The notes beneath the pieces were generated by a model. The model was given only the letters and a program-made list of their open reading frames with translations. It did not search any database and had not been told where the DNA came from. The position numbers and the translations under genes are program-made. A DNA stretch of 64,000 nt from Lederbergia citrea (lineage in GTDB: Bacteria; Bacillota; Bacilli; Bacillales; Bacillaceae_C): the NCBI RefSeq assembly GCF_018343525.1, contig NZ_JAGYPH010000001.1, positions 1,183,778-1,247,777 of the forward strand. Reading direction: 5' to 3'. Shown here one piece after another: positions 8,636 through 17,289 of this stretch; position 1 is the first letter of the stretch, and the number at the start of each line of letters is the position of its first letter.

Positions 8636-9569
8636 CCATAATCACCTTTCGGTTATTATTTATTAATCCCAGTACTTGATCCAAGTATTTTTGAATGACA
8701 GGTGCCAATACTAGCGATTCCACCATCTCGTCTGTTTTTAGGACGGACCCACGGAACAAAATCTTATCGTATTCATTTAAGAATGTATTGTACAATCCAG
8801 CTTGCAATGCATGTGCATCTGAAAATCCCTTTTTATTTGCTAATTCTTCAAACAAAAACGTCTCCAACTGTTGATATGGTCGGAAACGCGGATAAAGCGT
8901 ATCAATTCGTTTTTTTGATACTGATTGTAAACTGGCAGCGGCATACAGAACAAAACTTGAAAAACATTCCTCCTCTTCACACCACATCTCTACTTCTTTA
9001 TTAATCTCTTCTTCTTTAACTGAAGGTTTATTCTGCCGAATCTGGTTGACTACGGTTTGGTAAGCTAAATCAATAGAAGTAATGATCCCTTCCAATTCGA
9101 AATAAAATCCCGTTGCTATATGAGCATTTACTTCGTCAAATAACTTCTTCAACTTGTCAAGATCCAAAACCAATGGAAATGGTTTCATGTCCGGATACCC
9201 TAAAACCTGATCAAATCGAATGGCAAAAGCCTTAAACTCTCTATCTAAAAGCAGCAGACGTTCCTTTTTTGCATAATCCTTAAATATATTTACGTGCTTA
9301 CGCTGTACTCCATTAGCTTTGAGCAAACCTTCCTCCAATTGCTTCTCGAGCGGCAGCCTTTTGTCAAAACTCATTTGAGTTACCAGCAGCTTTTGACCGT
9401 TCATCCATAATTCGATTGATTTCTGTTTCACCATTCGCTTCTCTTGTTCGAGATGTATTTTTATTTTCTGGACAACCTCATCTGCTTCACATAAAAAGTA
9501 ATTCCGATCTTCTTCCAATTTCCGGTGATATTCACCTTCCTTGCCAAACCGAATGATTAATTCCCTCAT
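8598..9569 (-). CDS. Conjugation-module protein of unknown function
   Basis: A protein of about 323 aa that I do not recognise. It is mostly helical and charged, without membrane segments or signal peptide. There is an acidic EEEEINKEVEMWCEEEECF-like patch around residues 190-210 and hydrophobic helices after it. I prefer the ATG at 9569, which lies 5-6 bases after AGGTG, over a GTG two codons earlier that overlaps this site. It overlaps the Toprim protein by 38 nt and lies 3' of a VirB2-like gene, so it belongs to the transfer or replication operon. A partner role with the Toprim protein is possible but unsupported. Confidence 0.6.
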   Translation of the reverse strand: MRELIIRFGKEGEYHRKLEEDRNYFLCEADEVVQKIKIHLEQEKRMVKQKSIELWMNGQKLLVTQMSFDKRLPLEKQLEEGLLKANGVQRKHVNIFKDYAKKERLLLLDREFKAFAIRFDQVLGYPDMKPFPLVLDLDKLKKLFDEVNAHIATGFYFELEGIITSIDLAYQTVVNQIRQNKPSVKEEEINKEVEMWCEEEECFSSFVLYAAASLQSVSKKRIDTLYPRFRPYQQLETFLFEELANKKGFSDAHALQAGLYNTFLNEYDKILFRGSVLKTDEMVESLVLAPVIQKYLDQVLGLINNNRKVIMDAEQGQVAISEH

Positions 9570-9629
9570 TTTCACACCTACTTTCTACTTTCTTCTTTCC
9601 TTAACAAATAACCCGATTGTTCTCTTCTA

Positions 9630-9863
9630 TTAAAATCCAACCACACGTCCAGAGAACCAGGTCACAAGGGATGCTGCCAAATAAACAATGGCAAATCCGA
9701 TGAATACATTGACCATCCATCCTGAATACATATCTTTCTTTTGCGGATCTCTAGCAAATGTCCACAACAGACCAATCACCACAAGTATTAAACCGGCCAA
9801 AACAGGCGCCACCGGTTTAATTCCGTCTGTAATATTTCTAATGGTTGTAATCACCTGATTCAT
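9630..9863 (-). CDS. VirB2/TrbC-like pilin-type membrane protein
   Basis: A 77-aa protein with two hydrophobic helices (about residues 18-37 and 52-69) separated by a short basic-polar loop (RDPQKKDM) and no cleavable signal peptide. Size, topology and place in the transfer operon resemble TrbC/VirB2-like subunits of Gram-positive conjugation systems, but the sequence is too short for certainty and a holin-like protein cannot be excluded. It follows the 84-aa gene by three bases. Confidence 0.55.
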   Translation of the reverse strand: MNQVITTIRNITDGIKPVAPVLAGLILVVIGLLWTFARDPQKKDMYSGWMVNVFIGFAIVYLAASLVTWFSGRVVGF

Positions 9864-9866
9864 AGA

Positions 9867-10121
9867 TCATTCCACCTTCTTCACCATTTCTGCTATGAAA
9901 TCTTTGTTTGATAAGTTAAAATGCAGAACAACCTCCTGATGCTTCTTATGGAGCCATTCAAAATACGAAAGATCCTGTCCTTCCAAAATTCCTTTTGCTA
10001 ATGCTTCAAACTCCTGAAAGCCCTCGGGTTTAACATTTGAACGCTTTTTCTTACTAATTGGCTTTGCTGTAATCTTTTTCCCTGTTGATTCGTTTTGTAT
10101 CGACCTTTCCTCATTGTTCAT
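9867..10121 (-). CDS. Small hypothetical protein at the head of the transfer operon
   Basis: An 84-aa basic, soluble protein of unknown family. The N-terminal half is Lys-rich (KKITAKPISKKKR) and the C-terminal half has two amphipathic helices. The ATG at 10121 is about 10 bases after GGAGGAGG; a TTG one codon earlier is less likely. It is the first gene of the leftward block, upstream of the pilin-like gene. Nothing in the sequence defines a function. Confidence 0.55.
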   Translation of the reverse strand: MNNEERSIQNESTGKKITAKPISKKKRSNVKPEGFQEFEALAKGILEGQDLSYFEWLHKKHQEVVLHFNLSNKDFIAEMVKKVE

Positions 10122-10235
10122 CAATCAACTTCCTCCTCCATTTATAAAGTGAAAAGTGACAAAAGTCTATGAGTGCATTTCATACATAGTCTTCCAGTCT
10201 GGAAAATCTCCTCCCTTTTATTTGCAATAAAAAAA

Positions 10236-10257
10236 GACCTTCCAAATTGAAAAGGTC
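10236..10257 (-). terminator. Intrinsic terminator upstream of the transfer operon
   Basis: GACCTT (10236-10241) pairs with AAGGTC (10252-10257). On the minus strand the stem is followed by TTTTTTT, so it stops leftward transcription arriving from the NTPase island before the transfer genes. Confidence 0.65.
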
Positions 10258-10529
10258 CTTCAAAGGAAAAACAAAACTGTCTACTGACGTCCGCCTAATC
10301 CTTTGATACTAACAATATAACACGTTTTTTAGAGATTTTTGTACGGTTCAAGTTCGCAAAAAGTTCAGGAAAAGTACGATAAAGATTCACAGAAAACAAT
10401 TTTCTCTATTAATGATATGGTTCATCGTAGTTATTTAAGTATAAGGGAAGAAAAAATAAGGCATTGTATTACATTTATTCAACACCTTATTAGTATTCAA
10501 TATTTATATTATGCATAGTAATAATCAAT

Positions 10530-10547
10530 TACATCATGCCGCCCATT
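10530..10547 (+). repeat. Left copy of 18-bp direct repeat flanking the NTPase island
   Basis: TACATCATGCCGCCCATT matches the copy at 15401-15418 in 17 of 18 positions and in the same orientation. Read on the minus strand it spells an ATG-GGC-GGC-ATG-ATG-TAA-like end, reminiscent of the MGGMM tail of groEL. It may be a former attachment-site core. Confidence 0.55.
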
Positions 10548-10776
10548 CATCAGAGCTTATAATCGCGGAAAATTATTTTAATAACCCCTTGATATTATAG
10601 GGTTTTCTGCTTTTACTTAAAATATCGTTAAACAGAAGTATAAAATGTTATGAGCAAAATTATGAGCATTATCAATCTTAATGTGTACTTGAATTGCTAT
10701 TAGAAACACTCTTTGGGTTAAGAAGCAAACATTAAAAATTTACTTATTCTTTATCATTAAGTTAATATTGATTTCG

Positions 10777-10917
10777 CTATCCAAAGTAGTAACTTCGTAG
10801 AACTGTTGAAGTGCTTCTTTCCTCCTCACTGTATACAAAGTCTAGAATAAATGTATCTTTCTTCCCTTGCAAAGGTCTGTTATCTGCCGTATTGGCACTT
10901 AACGATACTTTCTTTTG
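10777..10917 (-). pseudogene. Possible fossil of a type I restriction subunit (HsdR C-terminal region)
   Basis: A 47-codon open stretch without a start encodes NRPLQGKKDTFILDFVYSEE followed by a YYF end. The pattern R(x)GK-x-DTF-I/V-LDFV-x-SEE resembles the HsdR segment after the helicase domain (LSRLNR...FVLDFVN...YYE). It is bounded by stops on both sides. This is motif-level resemblance only. Confidence 0.35.
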
Positions 10918-11065
10918 TCAAACAGTGGTCTTGGATGGGCACATAGATATTCTCCATTGAATAAATGGAATTGTAAACCCGTCTATTAGAGAATCGGTAA
11001 TTGGTCTACTACATTATTAATACCAACTGAAAGAATGATAAAATTCATTTAGCCGAGTGACGTTT

Positions 11066-14000
11066 TTATAGTAAATCTGGCGATAAAGAAATTGTTGCCG
11101 GTCTATGTCGTATTATTTTGTAGTATCCCTCTTTATTTTGATCCTCCTTAAAATCAAAAATCCAGTTGTTCTCTTTAAATGCAGTTAATAGTCTTTCATT
11201 TGTTGTATTAATCTCAAACTTAGGTCTAGTGCGGTATTTAAAGATTTTATTGTACTCAGCTAAGTCTAATAAATCAAGATATTCTTTACATATCTCTTCT
11301 TCCAGATTGGGCAGCAAAGATATCAATACATCAACTTTTAGGCTAAAATCCAAACCACTCGATGCAAATAATGTTTTACGTAATTCATTAGAAACATCCT
11401 TAGGGTCTGAGATGATTAATTTTATCCTGTTTATTGCCAAGTCATGTATTGTTTGCTGAATTTCATCATCCCAATCTTCAAAAGTATCATATAAGTGGGA
11501 AAGATCATTAGGTTCGAGGTTATTTTTCAAAATCATTGCATTGACAGCAGTTGAATATCCTTTATTCAAAATAGATAACCGTTCGCTTGTATACCCAAGC
11601 AACCTAATCTTTATATCATCGGAAACATCCCATGAAAGTATCTCGACCACCTCATCAAGTACAAACACTTCACTATGAATTGTATTTGCATATTCATTAG
11701 TATTTTTTTCGATAAAGTATAAGACCTGGTTTGAATAATTTTCTCGGATAAATAGTAAATTATCCAGATTCATGGGTACAATACCTTCATCGATAAGGAT
11801 GCGCAATTTTTCATCTGATATGCCACTAATATCGAAATGATTATATGAGAAATCCAGTGAAGTCAGTATCTCTATATATTTGAGATTTGATAGGCTATTT
11901 GAAACTATAGAAGCATCAAAGAATTTTTCTGCCTTTTCAGATCCATAATTGTTTTTTACTTCCAAAAAATTTAACATAGATTCGTCACTATTTATGAATG
12001 ATATTAATGTAGGTTCTAACGATTGACTATCTCCAAAATATTCAATGATATTCTCTTCTGAATACTTAGCTAAACGATTATTTAATAGTGAACTCCACAA
12101 CTCTTTATCATTTACATCAATAATAGATGTAATGATAGTACTTAATAATTCCATATAGGCGTTTTTCTGGTCACAAGTTATTATTTCATTGTTCAAAATA
12201 AGTAGAGCGACTTTTTCATCATCATTGATTACACCTTTACTGTTTGACAGAACGACGTCAATATAGTTGCAAATGTTGTTTTTTACATATTTGGCTAAGG
12301 GTGATTCAGGTTGAGTGAGCACCAATGTATAGTTCCTATGATAAATGTCGTTCTCGTCCTCAACTTGATAAAATTCTCTAAGAATAAAACTTAAATTCTC
12401 AAAATTAATTTCGTATAGTGAATTTCTGTAAACTTCTTCCAAAAGGTTTGCATTTGCCGTGTCAAAACTTACAAAAGAAACATTTAATAGAATGAAAGCA
12501 TGTATCAGCTTATCGATATCGGGTTCATCTATATATAAGTAATCCGAACTGTTAGAGATATAATTCGTAAGACAATTCTCGATATTTACAGCTTGAAGAT
12601 CGTCATCATCTGAGTAGTAAAGAGTATATATCGAATATAGACGTATCTGTTTGTCGGTCAAAGCATTAGCTTCTATTGCAGAGGAGAACATTTCTGGCCA
12701 TTGCTGATTAAGACCCTTTACAAAAGCAGAAATTTCCCTTTCAGTATCAAAGAATCCCCCTATGAATTTATAGTTTCTGTTATTACTTAGTTGTTGCAAA
12801 AACCTATTAAGAAAAATCAGGTTAGTAGGTGTTCGCAAAAGGTGTTGAAGCAAATCGAAGTTAAGGATTTCTTCTTGGTCAAAATCCGCTGGTCGCAGCC
12901 TATCAGTTATCAACGCTGGATCCTTTAGTTGATACGTAAATTCTTTGGCTTTCTTGTCGGTAATACTTCGTAAAAAAGTTTTATCTACTCGACTAAGACT
13001 GCTCTCATAGAAATAAGTCATGTAGTCAGCATAGGTTTCATCTATAAATCCATTGCGTATAAGGTATTTCAGCAATGCAAAATATTCGCTACCCTTAATC
13101 TCATAAAAGTTAGTTTCAACGCCTATCTCATTTGTTGTTGTTATTTTGAAAATAGAATCTATATTTTCTCTCGTAATAATCTCATTAAGTTGTTTGCATT
13201 GAGTTAAAATTATTTCCTTCTTAAGCCGAGATAATTCGTCTTCTAAATAAGGAAGGCGGCTATTTAACTTGTTCTCGATTGCCTGTTTACGGAAAGGATA
13301 TTTCTCATTATACTCTTCCGCTAGTTCCTGTCGTTCTTGATTATAGTTCCAGCCGTTTGGTATTCGTGACCGCTTTGCAGTATATACATCATCTAATTCT
13401 TGGATGGAGGTTAAATGCTCTTTTCTAGCAAACTCAATTTCTTTTTTCCTATTGGCTGCTACCTCTTTTAGCCTTTCAATTTCAGTCTTAATAAAATCAT
13501 CCTTTTTTGCAAAAAGTGTATATACCATACCTTGATTAAGTTGCAATTCGCTAAAATCTCGCGGGAACAAATTCTTATAGGTTATCATAGCAAGCATTTT
13601 ATTACAATTAAGTTCGGTTGTATTTAGTCTGTTATAATAAATTACAAACTCATTGTATATGTTTTTTAGAATTCTCATATCATCAATATATAATGAAAGA
13701 CCTTGTAGAAAGTTGTTATCAAACAGCTCATAAATACCCCCTTCCTTAAAATGCTTTATGAACTGATCATATGAATTTGAGCTATCGACCACAGGAACAA
13801 TAGGTACTATATAATCAAAAAACTTTGTGCGATCCTTTGATACAAAAATATCATCCCTCAAAAGATAGAAGAATCGAAGTGGATGTTTTTTATCCTTTTC
13901 AAGTTGGATGTTTGCTATGGTGTTTATCTCTCGGAGACGTTCAAAAATTCTATTCGCATCGAAGCGATCCATATCTTCAAACACAATGACATCAGCTTCA

Positions 14001-14707
14001 ACGTTTTCAAATAAGTACAAAACTTCATTTAAATATTTATCGAAATAGGATTCTTCGCTTTCCTCAAAAATCTCAATTTCGTTGCCCTGGAAACTGACTT
14101 TCCTAAATATATTTTTGGTCTTTTGTGCTTTTACCAATGAGTAAAGAAATATGTAGAATGTGATAGCAACCAGAAATCCACTAATGATTAGCACATATCT
14201 ATTTGTAGAAATTTCCAACAGATTTTTTACCCAAGAGATTGATAATGAAGCCACATACCCATTCCACAATTCAAACATGGTAATATGTAGTATAGATATT
14301 AAAAATAGCATCGTAAAAACAGTGCTGATTACAATATTTTTAGTTTCTATTTTTTTCTTTACTTTAAAATTTGTTTGAGGGATATTTTCCGATGGAATCT
14401 GGTGGATAAGTTGATTTAGTATTTTCCCTTCTAATACAGATTCTTTAATTTTAATTTCGTCCTCTTTATCAGATTGTTTGAAATGCGCCAGTGAAATATG
14501 CACAAATCGCAATTTACTATGCTTTTGCTTTTTCTTATACGATGCTATTACACTGCTTTTACCAGCACCGTATGCTCCAGATATGGCAACGTTTCGAACA
14601 TCAGGATTATCAAAAATGTAATCAATAGCATCCTCATAAAGTTTTAAGTCCACATCAGTATCTGGGGTTAGTTTTTGAAACTTATATTTATTATTTCCTT
14701 CTTCCAC
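11066..14707 (-). CDS. YobI/KAP-like membrane-associated P-loop NTPase
   Basis: A 1213-aa protein. Walker A is GAYGAGKSS at about 43-51. Two membrane helices (about 124-146 and 171-192) are inserted before Walker B VIVFEDMDRF (about 240-249), and a YLLRDDIF sensor-like motif follows at 281-288. Membrane segments placed inside the P-loop domain are typical of KAP-type NTPases and of the Bacillus YobI group. The remaining 850 residues look like a long helical repeat region, with a coiled coil near 400-480. Start is GTG after GAGGGA. It is a single-gene cargo, and large STAND/KAP-like NTPases on mobile elements often act in defence against phage, so defence is a reasonable inference, not shown. 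Confidence 0.75.
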   Translation of the reverse strand: MEEGNNKYKFQKLTPDTDVDLKLYEDAIDYIFDNPDVRNVAISGAYGAGKSSVIASYKKKQKHSKLRFVHISLAHFKQSDKEDEIKIKESVLEGKILNQLIHQIPSENIPQTNFKVKKKIETKNIVISTVFTMLFLISILHITMFELWNGYVASLSISWVKNLLEISTNRYVLIISGFLVAITFYIFLYSLVKAQKTKNIFRKVSFQGNEIEIFEESEESYFDKYLNEVLYLFENVEADVIVFEDMDRFDANRIFERLREINTIANIQLEKDKKHPLRFFYLLRDDIFVSKDRTKFFDYIVPIVPVVDSSNSYDQFIKHFKEGGIYELFDNNFLQGLSLYIDDMRILKNIYNEFVIYYNRLNTTELNCNKMLAMITYKNLFPRDFSELQLNQGMVYTLFAKKDDFIKTEIERLKEVAANRKKEIEFARKEHLTSIQELDDVYTAKRSRIPNGWNYNQERQELAEEYNEKYPFRKQAIENKLNSRLPYLEDELSRLKKEIILTQCKQLNEIITRENIDSIFKITTTNEIGVETNFYEIKGSEYFALLKYLIRNGFIDETYADYMTYFYESSLSRVDKTFLRSITDKKAKEFTYQLKDPALITDRLRPADFDQEEILNFDLLQHLLRTPTNLIFLNRFLQQLSNNRNYKFIGGFFDTEREISAFVKGLNQQWPEMFSSAIEANALTDKQIRLYSIYTLYYSDDDDLQAVNIENCLTNYISNSSDYLYIDEPDIDKLIHAFILLNVSFVSFDTANANLLEEVYRNSLYEINFENLSFILREFYQVEDENDIYHRNYTLVLTQPESPLAKYVKNNICNYIDVVLSNSKGVINDDEKVALLILNNEIITCDQKNAYMELLSTIITSIIDVNDKELWSSLLNNRLAKYSEENIIEYFGDSQSLEPTLISFINSDESMLNFLEVKNNYGSEKAEKFFDASIVSNSLSNLKYIEILTSLDFSYNHFDISGISDEKLRILIDEGIVPMNLDNLLFIRENYSNQVLYFIEKNTNEYANTIHSEVFVLDEVVEILSWDVSDDIKIRLLGYTSERLSILNKGYSTAVNAMILKNNLEPNDLSHLYDTFEDWDDEIQQTIHDLAINRIKLIISDPKDVSNELRKTLFASSGLDFSLKVDVLISLLPNLEEEICKEYLDLLDLAEYNKIFKYRTRPKFEINTTNERLLTAFKENNWIFDFKEDQNKEGYYKIIRHRPATISLSPDLL

Positions 14708-15127
14708 TTCTATCCCTCTATTCTTTTGTTACTAAAGGCACTTTTCCCTAGAAATTGACTTTTTAAATGGACAAGATAAAGTTTAGTGTCTGTTCGTTTA
14801 GGTTATACTGAAAAGTTTTTTACAAACCCATACCTCTTGCATCAATTGTATAATTTTACCACTTATAATTCTACACTTTTTGATAATTTTCATGTCATTC
14901 TAACCATTTTCAACATTTTGGAATCAATAAGTTGTTATTATTTCACACATACAAATCAAAGGTCATTAATAGAAAAACGACACTCAAAATTAACTTATTA
15001 AGCGACAAGGTGCAGATTACTACAACATGGATATCATCCAAAATGCAAGAAAAATATGTTTATCCTATTTTGATTAAAACTGTACTAGACCAGATTATAA
15101 GACTTCTGACTATCGATGTGTTTAAGT

Positions 15128-15298
15128 TACATTAAGAATTAACGCCTGATAGTTTAAAACACACTCATACTTTCTCTTCTTGTCAAGTCTGGTGTCGCAC
15201 TAGAACAAATCATTTACCGACTCGGCCAAACAGTACCAGATTACGAAAAATATCTATCTCATATAACGCAAAAAAATGAAAAAGAAGCTTCCCATTAG
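15128..15298 (+). pseudogene. C-terminal fossil of a tyrosine recombinase
   Basis: The plus strand encodes LTPDSLKHTHT, then after a 1-nt frameshift SLLVKSGVALEQIIYRLGQ and PDYEKYLSHITQKNEKEASH before a stop. This follows the integrase pattern HSLRHTH-ASLL-x-x-G-x-x-x-x-x-x-x-RLGH...Y-x-H-V/I-T. The Arg and the catalytic His of RLGH are replaced (Lys, Gln). The upstream part of the gene is missing. It lies just inside the right 18-bp repeat of the NTPase island and may be what remains of that island's integrase. Confidence 0.6.
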
Positions 15299-15319
15299 TT
15301 TAGTCAACTAATGGGAAGC
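15287..15319 (-). terminator. Terminator of the ars operon
   Basis: A perfect 14-bp stem, GCTTCCCATTAGTT (15287-15300) with AACTAATGGGAAGC (15306-15319) and a 5-nt loop. On the minus strand it is followed by TTCTTTTTCATTTTTTT. It is placed to end leftward transcription of the ars genes and overlaps the stop of the recombinase fossil. Confidence 0.8.
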
Positions 15320-15400
15320 CTCTAAAATTTCTTATACTATGTTACCATTTTGTTAGCATATACTTTAGAATGCTTTTATATCAAGGGTTTCAGGGGGCGC

Positions 15401-15418
15401 TACATCATGGCGCCCATT
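15401..15418 (+). repeat. Right copy of 18-bp direct repeat flanking the NTPase island
   Basis: TACATCATGGCGCCCATT, 17 of 18 identical to 10530-10547 and in the same orientation. Just inside it, ATATCAAGGG (about 15378-15387) is the inverted match of CCCTTGATAT inside the left copy. Confidence 0.55.
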
Positions 15419-15582
15419 TAATAATCTTACATACAATCAAAAACAGACACTTAAAAGCTAAATAAATCAACGTTTCTAATTTTCGTAGTCACACATAATC
15501 AGTTGTTTTATAACCTTTTCGGATACTTTTCGGACACTAAAATGGCTTCACAGCACTTATAACGCTGATATCTGTTCCACTT
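15419..15582. other. Short gene-free stretch with TTTTCGGA repeats
   Basis: Two direct TTTTCGGA copies (15516-15523 and 15527-15534) lie downstream of the HesB-like gene. Closely spaced repeats of this kind often flank tyrosine integrase genes as arm-type sites. No gene is seen. Confidence 0.3.
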
Positions 15583-15858
15583 TTAACAACAGTTACTAGC
15601 ACCTAATAAAACCAAACTTTCACCTTCTTGATTTTCTTCTTTATCTAAAGTTAATTCATCTGTTCCAGTAATTTGTGAATCAATAGCCACTTTAATTCCG
15701 TTTATAGTTTTCACAGTATCAGTTTCTTGTGGCTCATCTATAGAGATAGTAAATTGCGGTCCACAACAACCTGGAACAGAAGAAAGGCGAATTCCTTCTG
15801 CACCTTTTTTGTTTAAAAAATTTTCTAACAGTTGTTTAGCCCTATCTGTAATATTCAT
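15583..15858 (-). CDS. HesB/IscA-like iron-sulfur or arsenic-linked protein
   Basis: A 91-aa HesB/IscA-like protein. It has the family core GIRLSSVPGCCGPQFTISI with Cys31-Cys32, and ends in ASNCC, so four cysteines are available for metal or cluster binding. A-type carriers deliver Fe-S clusters. The Cys positions differ from the standard C...C-x-C of IscA, and the gene is the last of an ars operon, so it may serve a damaged-cluster repair or arsenite-binding role. This link to arsenic is by context. It lies 18 bp after the phosphatase gene and is followed by the operon terminator at 15287-15319. Confidence 0.75.
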   Translation of the reverse strand: MNITDRAKQLLENFLNKKGAEGIRLSSVPGCCGPQFTISIDEPQETDTVKTINGIKVAIDSQITGTDELTLDKEENQEGESLVLLGASNCC

Positions 15859-15876
15859 TTTTTCTCCTCCTAGACA

Positions 15877-16308
15877 TCATTTTGCATTTGGAAAGATTCT
15901 TTTTAACGTTTCTTTCATCTCAGGCTTTACATTTATTTTAGGACGCGCCGTCTTTGCAATATGTTCTGCTTCTTCGATTGTCTTTGCTTTTCCCAAAGCT
16001 AAAAGTGTTCCAATTGCAACTGTACCTGTACGATTACTACCACCTTGGCAGTGAAAATACACATTTTTTCCTTCGTTATATGCATTTATTACACTATCAA
16101 TTGACTTTTTAACAGATTCGTCTTCTTGGACTGCATCGTCTACAATTGGGCTATGCACTCTATTATATTTATAATCTTCTTTCGGTGCCTCTGCTCTTAA
16201 ATCAAATAAAATATCTATTTTTTCATTTTCCATAACTTCTTCGATACCGTCCGCACCACCAATATAAATACGATCTTTCAATAATTCATGGTAATTTTTT
16301 GTTGACAT
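15877..16308 (-). CDS. Dual-specificity/tyrosine-type protein phosphatase in the ars operon
   Basis: A 143-aa single-domain cytoplasmic phosphatase. The P-loop signature HC-x5-R is present as HCQGGSNRTG (about residues 86-95), with Cys87 the nucleophile and Arg93 binding the phosphate. A possible general acid Asp sits in the IVDDAVQED loop (about 55-63). The family removes phosphate from proteins or small molecules. Arsenate is a phosphate analogue and some Cys-based phosphatase folds reduce arsenate, so an accessory arsenate-related role is conceivable. It is located between trxB and the HesB-like gene with 14-18 bp gaps. Confidence 0.8.
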   Translation of the reverse strand: MSTKNYHELLKDRIYIGGADGIEEVMENEKIDILFDLRAEAPKEDYKYNRVHSPIVDDAVQEDESVKKSIDSVINAYNEGKNVYFHCQGGSNRTGTVAIGTLLALGKAKTIEEAEHIAKTARPKINVKPEMKETLKRIFPNAK

Positions 16309-16322
16309 ATTAACTTCTCCCT

Positions 16323-17270
16323 TTACAATGATTTACTCCAATCATGTACTGTATTTCCTTCTAAATATCTTTCGGCATCTAAAGCTGCCATACATCCAGT
16401 ACCCGCAGCTGTGATAGCTTGACGATACTTTTTATCTTGTACATCACCACAAGCAAAAACACCAGGGACATTAGTTTCAGTTGTTCCAGGTATAACGTTT
16501 ATATAACCTGTTTCATCTGTATTTATGTGCCCATTTAAAAATGATGTATTTGGTGTATGACCGATTGCAACGAAAATACCATCAGTTTGAATTACTTTTT
16601 CTTCTTTTGTTTCATTATCTTTTACTTTTAGTCCTGTAACTCCATTTTCACCTGCAATTACTTCTAGAGGTGATTTATTTAGTTCCCAGGATATTTTTTC
16701 ATTCCCTCTAGAACGATCCTGCATGATTTTTGAAGCACGAAGCTCATTTCTTCTATGAACAATAATCACTTCACTTGCAAACTTAGTTAAGAAATTTGCT
16801 TCTTCCATTGCAGAATCTCCGCCGCCAACGATAATGACCTTTTTACCTCGAAAGAAAAATCCATCACATGTAGCACATGTACTAACACCTCGACCAATAT
16901 TTTCTTTCTCCCCCGGTATATTTAACAGTTTCGCTGATGCACCTGTTGAAAGGATTAAAGATTCGGTTTCAATCTCACCTAAACCATTGACTTGTAAACG
17001 ATAAGGTTTTGCAGAAAAATCAACATCAGTTACCCATCCTCTTTTAAATTCAGCTCCAAAACGCTCTGCTTGCTTTCGCATGTTATCCATTAATTCTGGT
17101 CCCATAACGCCATCAATAAATCCTGGAAAGTTTTCAACCTCTGTTGTTAATGTTAACTGTCCTCCTGGTTGATCGCCTTCAATAACAATAGGTTTCATAT
17201 TTGCTCTCGCTAAATAGATAGCTGCCGTTAACCCTGCTGGTCCAGTTCCTAAAATGACAACTTTCCCCAT
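16323..17270 (-). CDS. trxB: Thioredoxin reductase of the ars operon
   Basis: A 315-aa NADPH-dependent flavoenzyme. The FAD-binding GxGxxG lies at the N-terminus (ILGTGPAGLTAA), the redox motif CATCDG at about 134-139, the NADPH-binding VGGGDSAMEE directly after, and the C-terminal FAD motif GVFACGDVQD. It regenerates thioredoxin, the reductant for the thioredoxin-coupled ArsC encoded upstream in the same operon, and such copies are sometimes called arsT. The chromosomal housekeeping trxB is probably elsewhere. It is 19 bp after arsA. Confidence 0.93.
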   Translation of the reverse strand: MGKVVILGTGPAGLTAAIYLARANMKPIVIEGDQPGGQLTLTTEVENFPGFIDGVMGPELMDNMRKQAERFGAEFKRGWVTDVDFSAKPYRLQVNGLGEIETESLILSTGASAKLLNIPGEKENIGRGVSTCATCDGFFFRGKKVIIVGGGDSAMEEANFLTKFASEVIIVHRRNELRASKIMQDRSRGNEKISWELNKSPLEVIAGENGVTGLKVKDNETKEEKVIQTDGIFVAIGHTPNTSFLNGHINTDETGYINVIPGTTETNVPGVFACGDVQDKKYRQAITAAGTGCMAALDAERYLEGNTVHDWSKSL

Positions 17271-17289
17271 GATAATCCTCCATAATATG

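Larger units (their letters stand above)
10258..11065. other. Gene-poor junction with att-like sequences and gene fossils
   Basis: No intact gene is visible in these 808 bp. They contain an 18-bp repeat (10530-10547) that recurs at 15401. They also hold an att-like stretch with CCCCTTGATATTATAGGG near 10587, a pair of TTATGAGCA direct repeats near 10650-10670, and a 47-codon minus-strand fragment resembling the C-terminus of HsdR (10777-10917). The pattern suggests successive insertions and decay. Confidence 0.5.

Noticed and set aside
10125..10235. A promoter TAGACT-17-TATAAA upstream of the transfer operon
   Set aside because: Its start point would fall inside the ribosome site of the first gene, so I do not list it.
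14786..15135. Plus-strand frames of 67-71 codons between the NTPase and the integrase fossil
   Set aside because: Composition is AT-rich noise and no start signal or family pattern is present.
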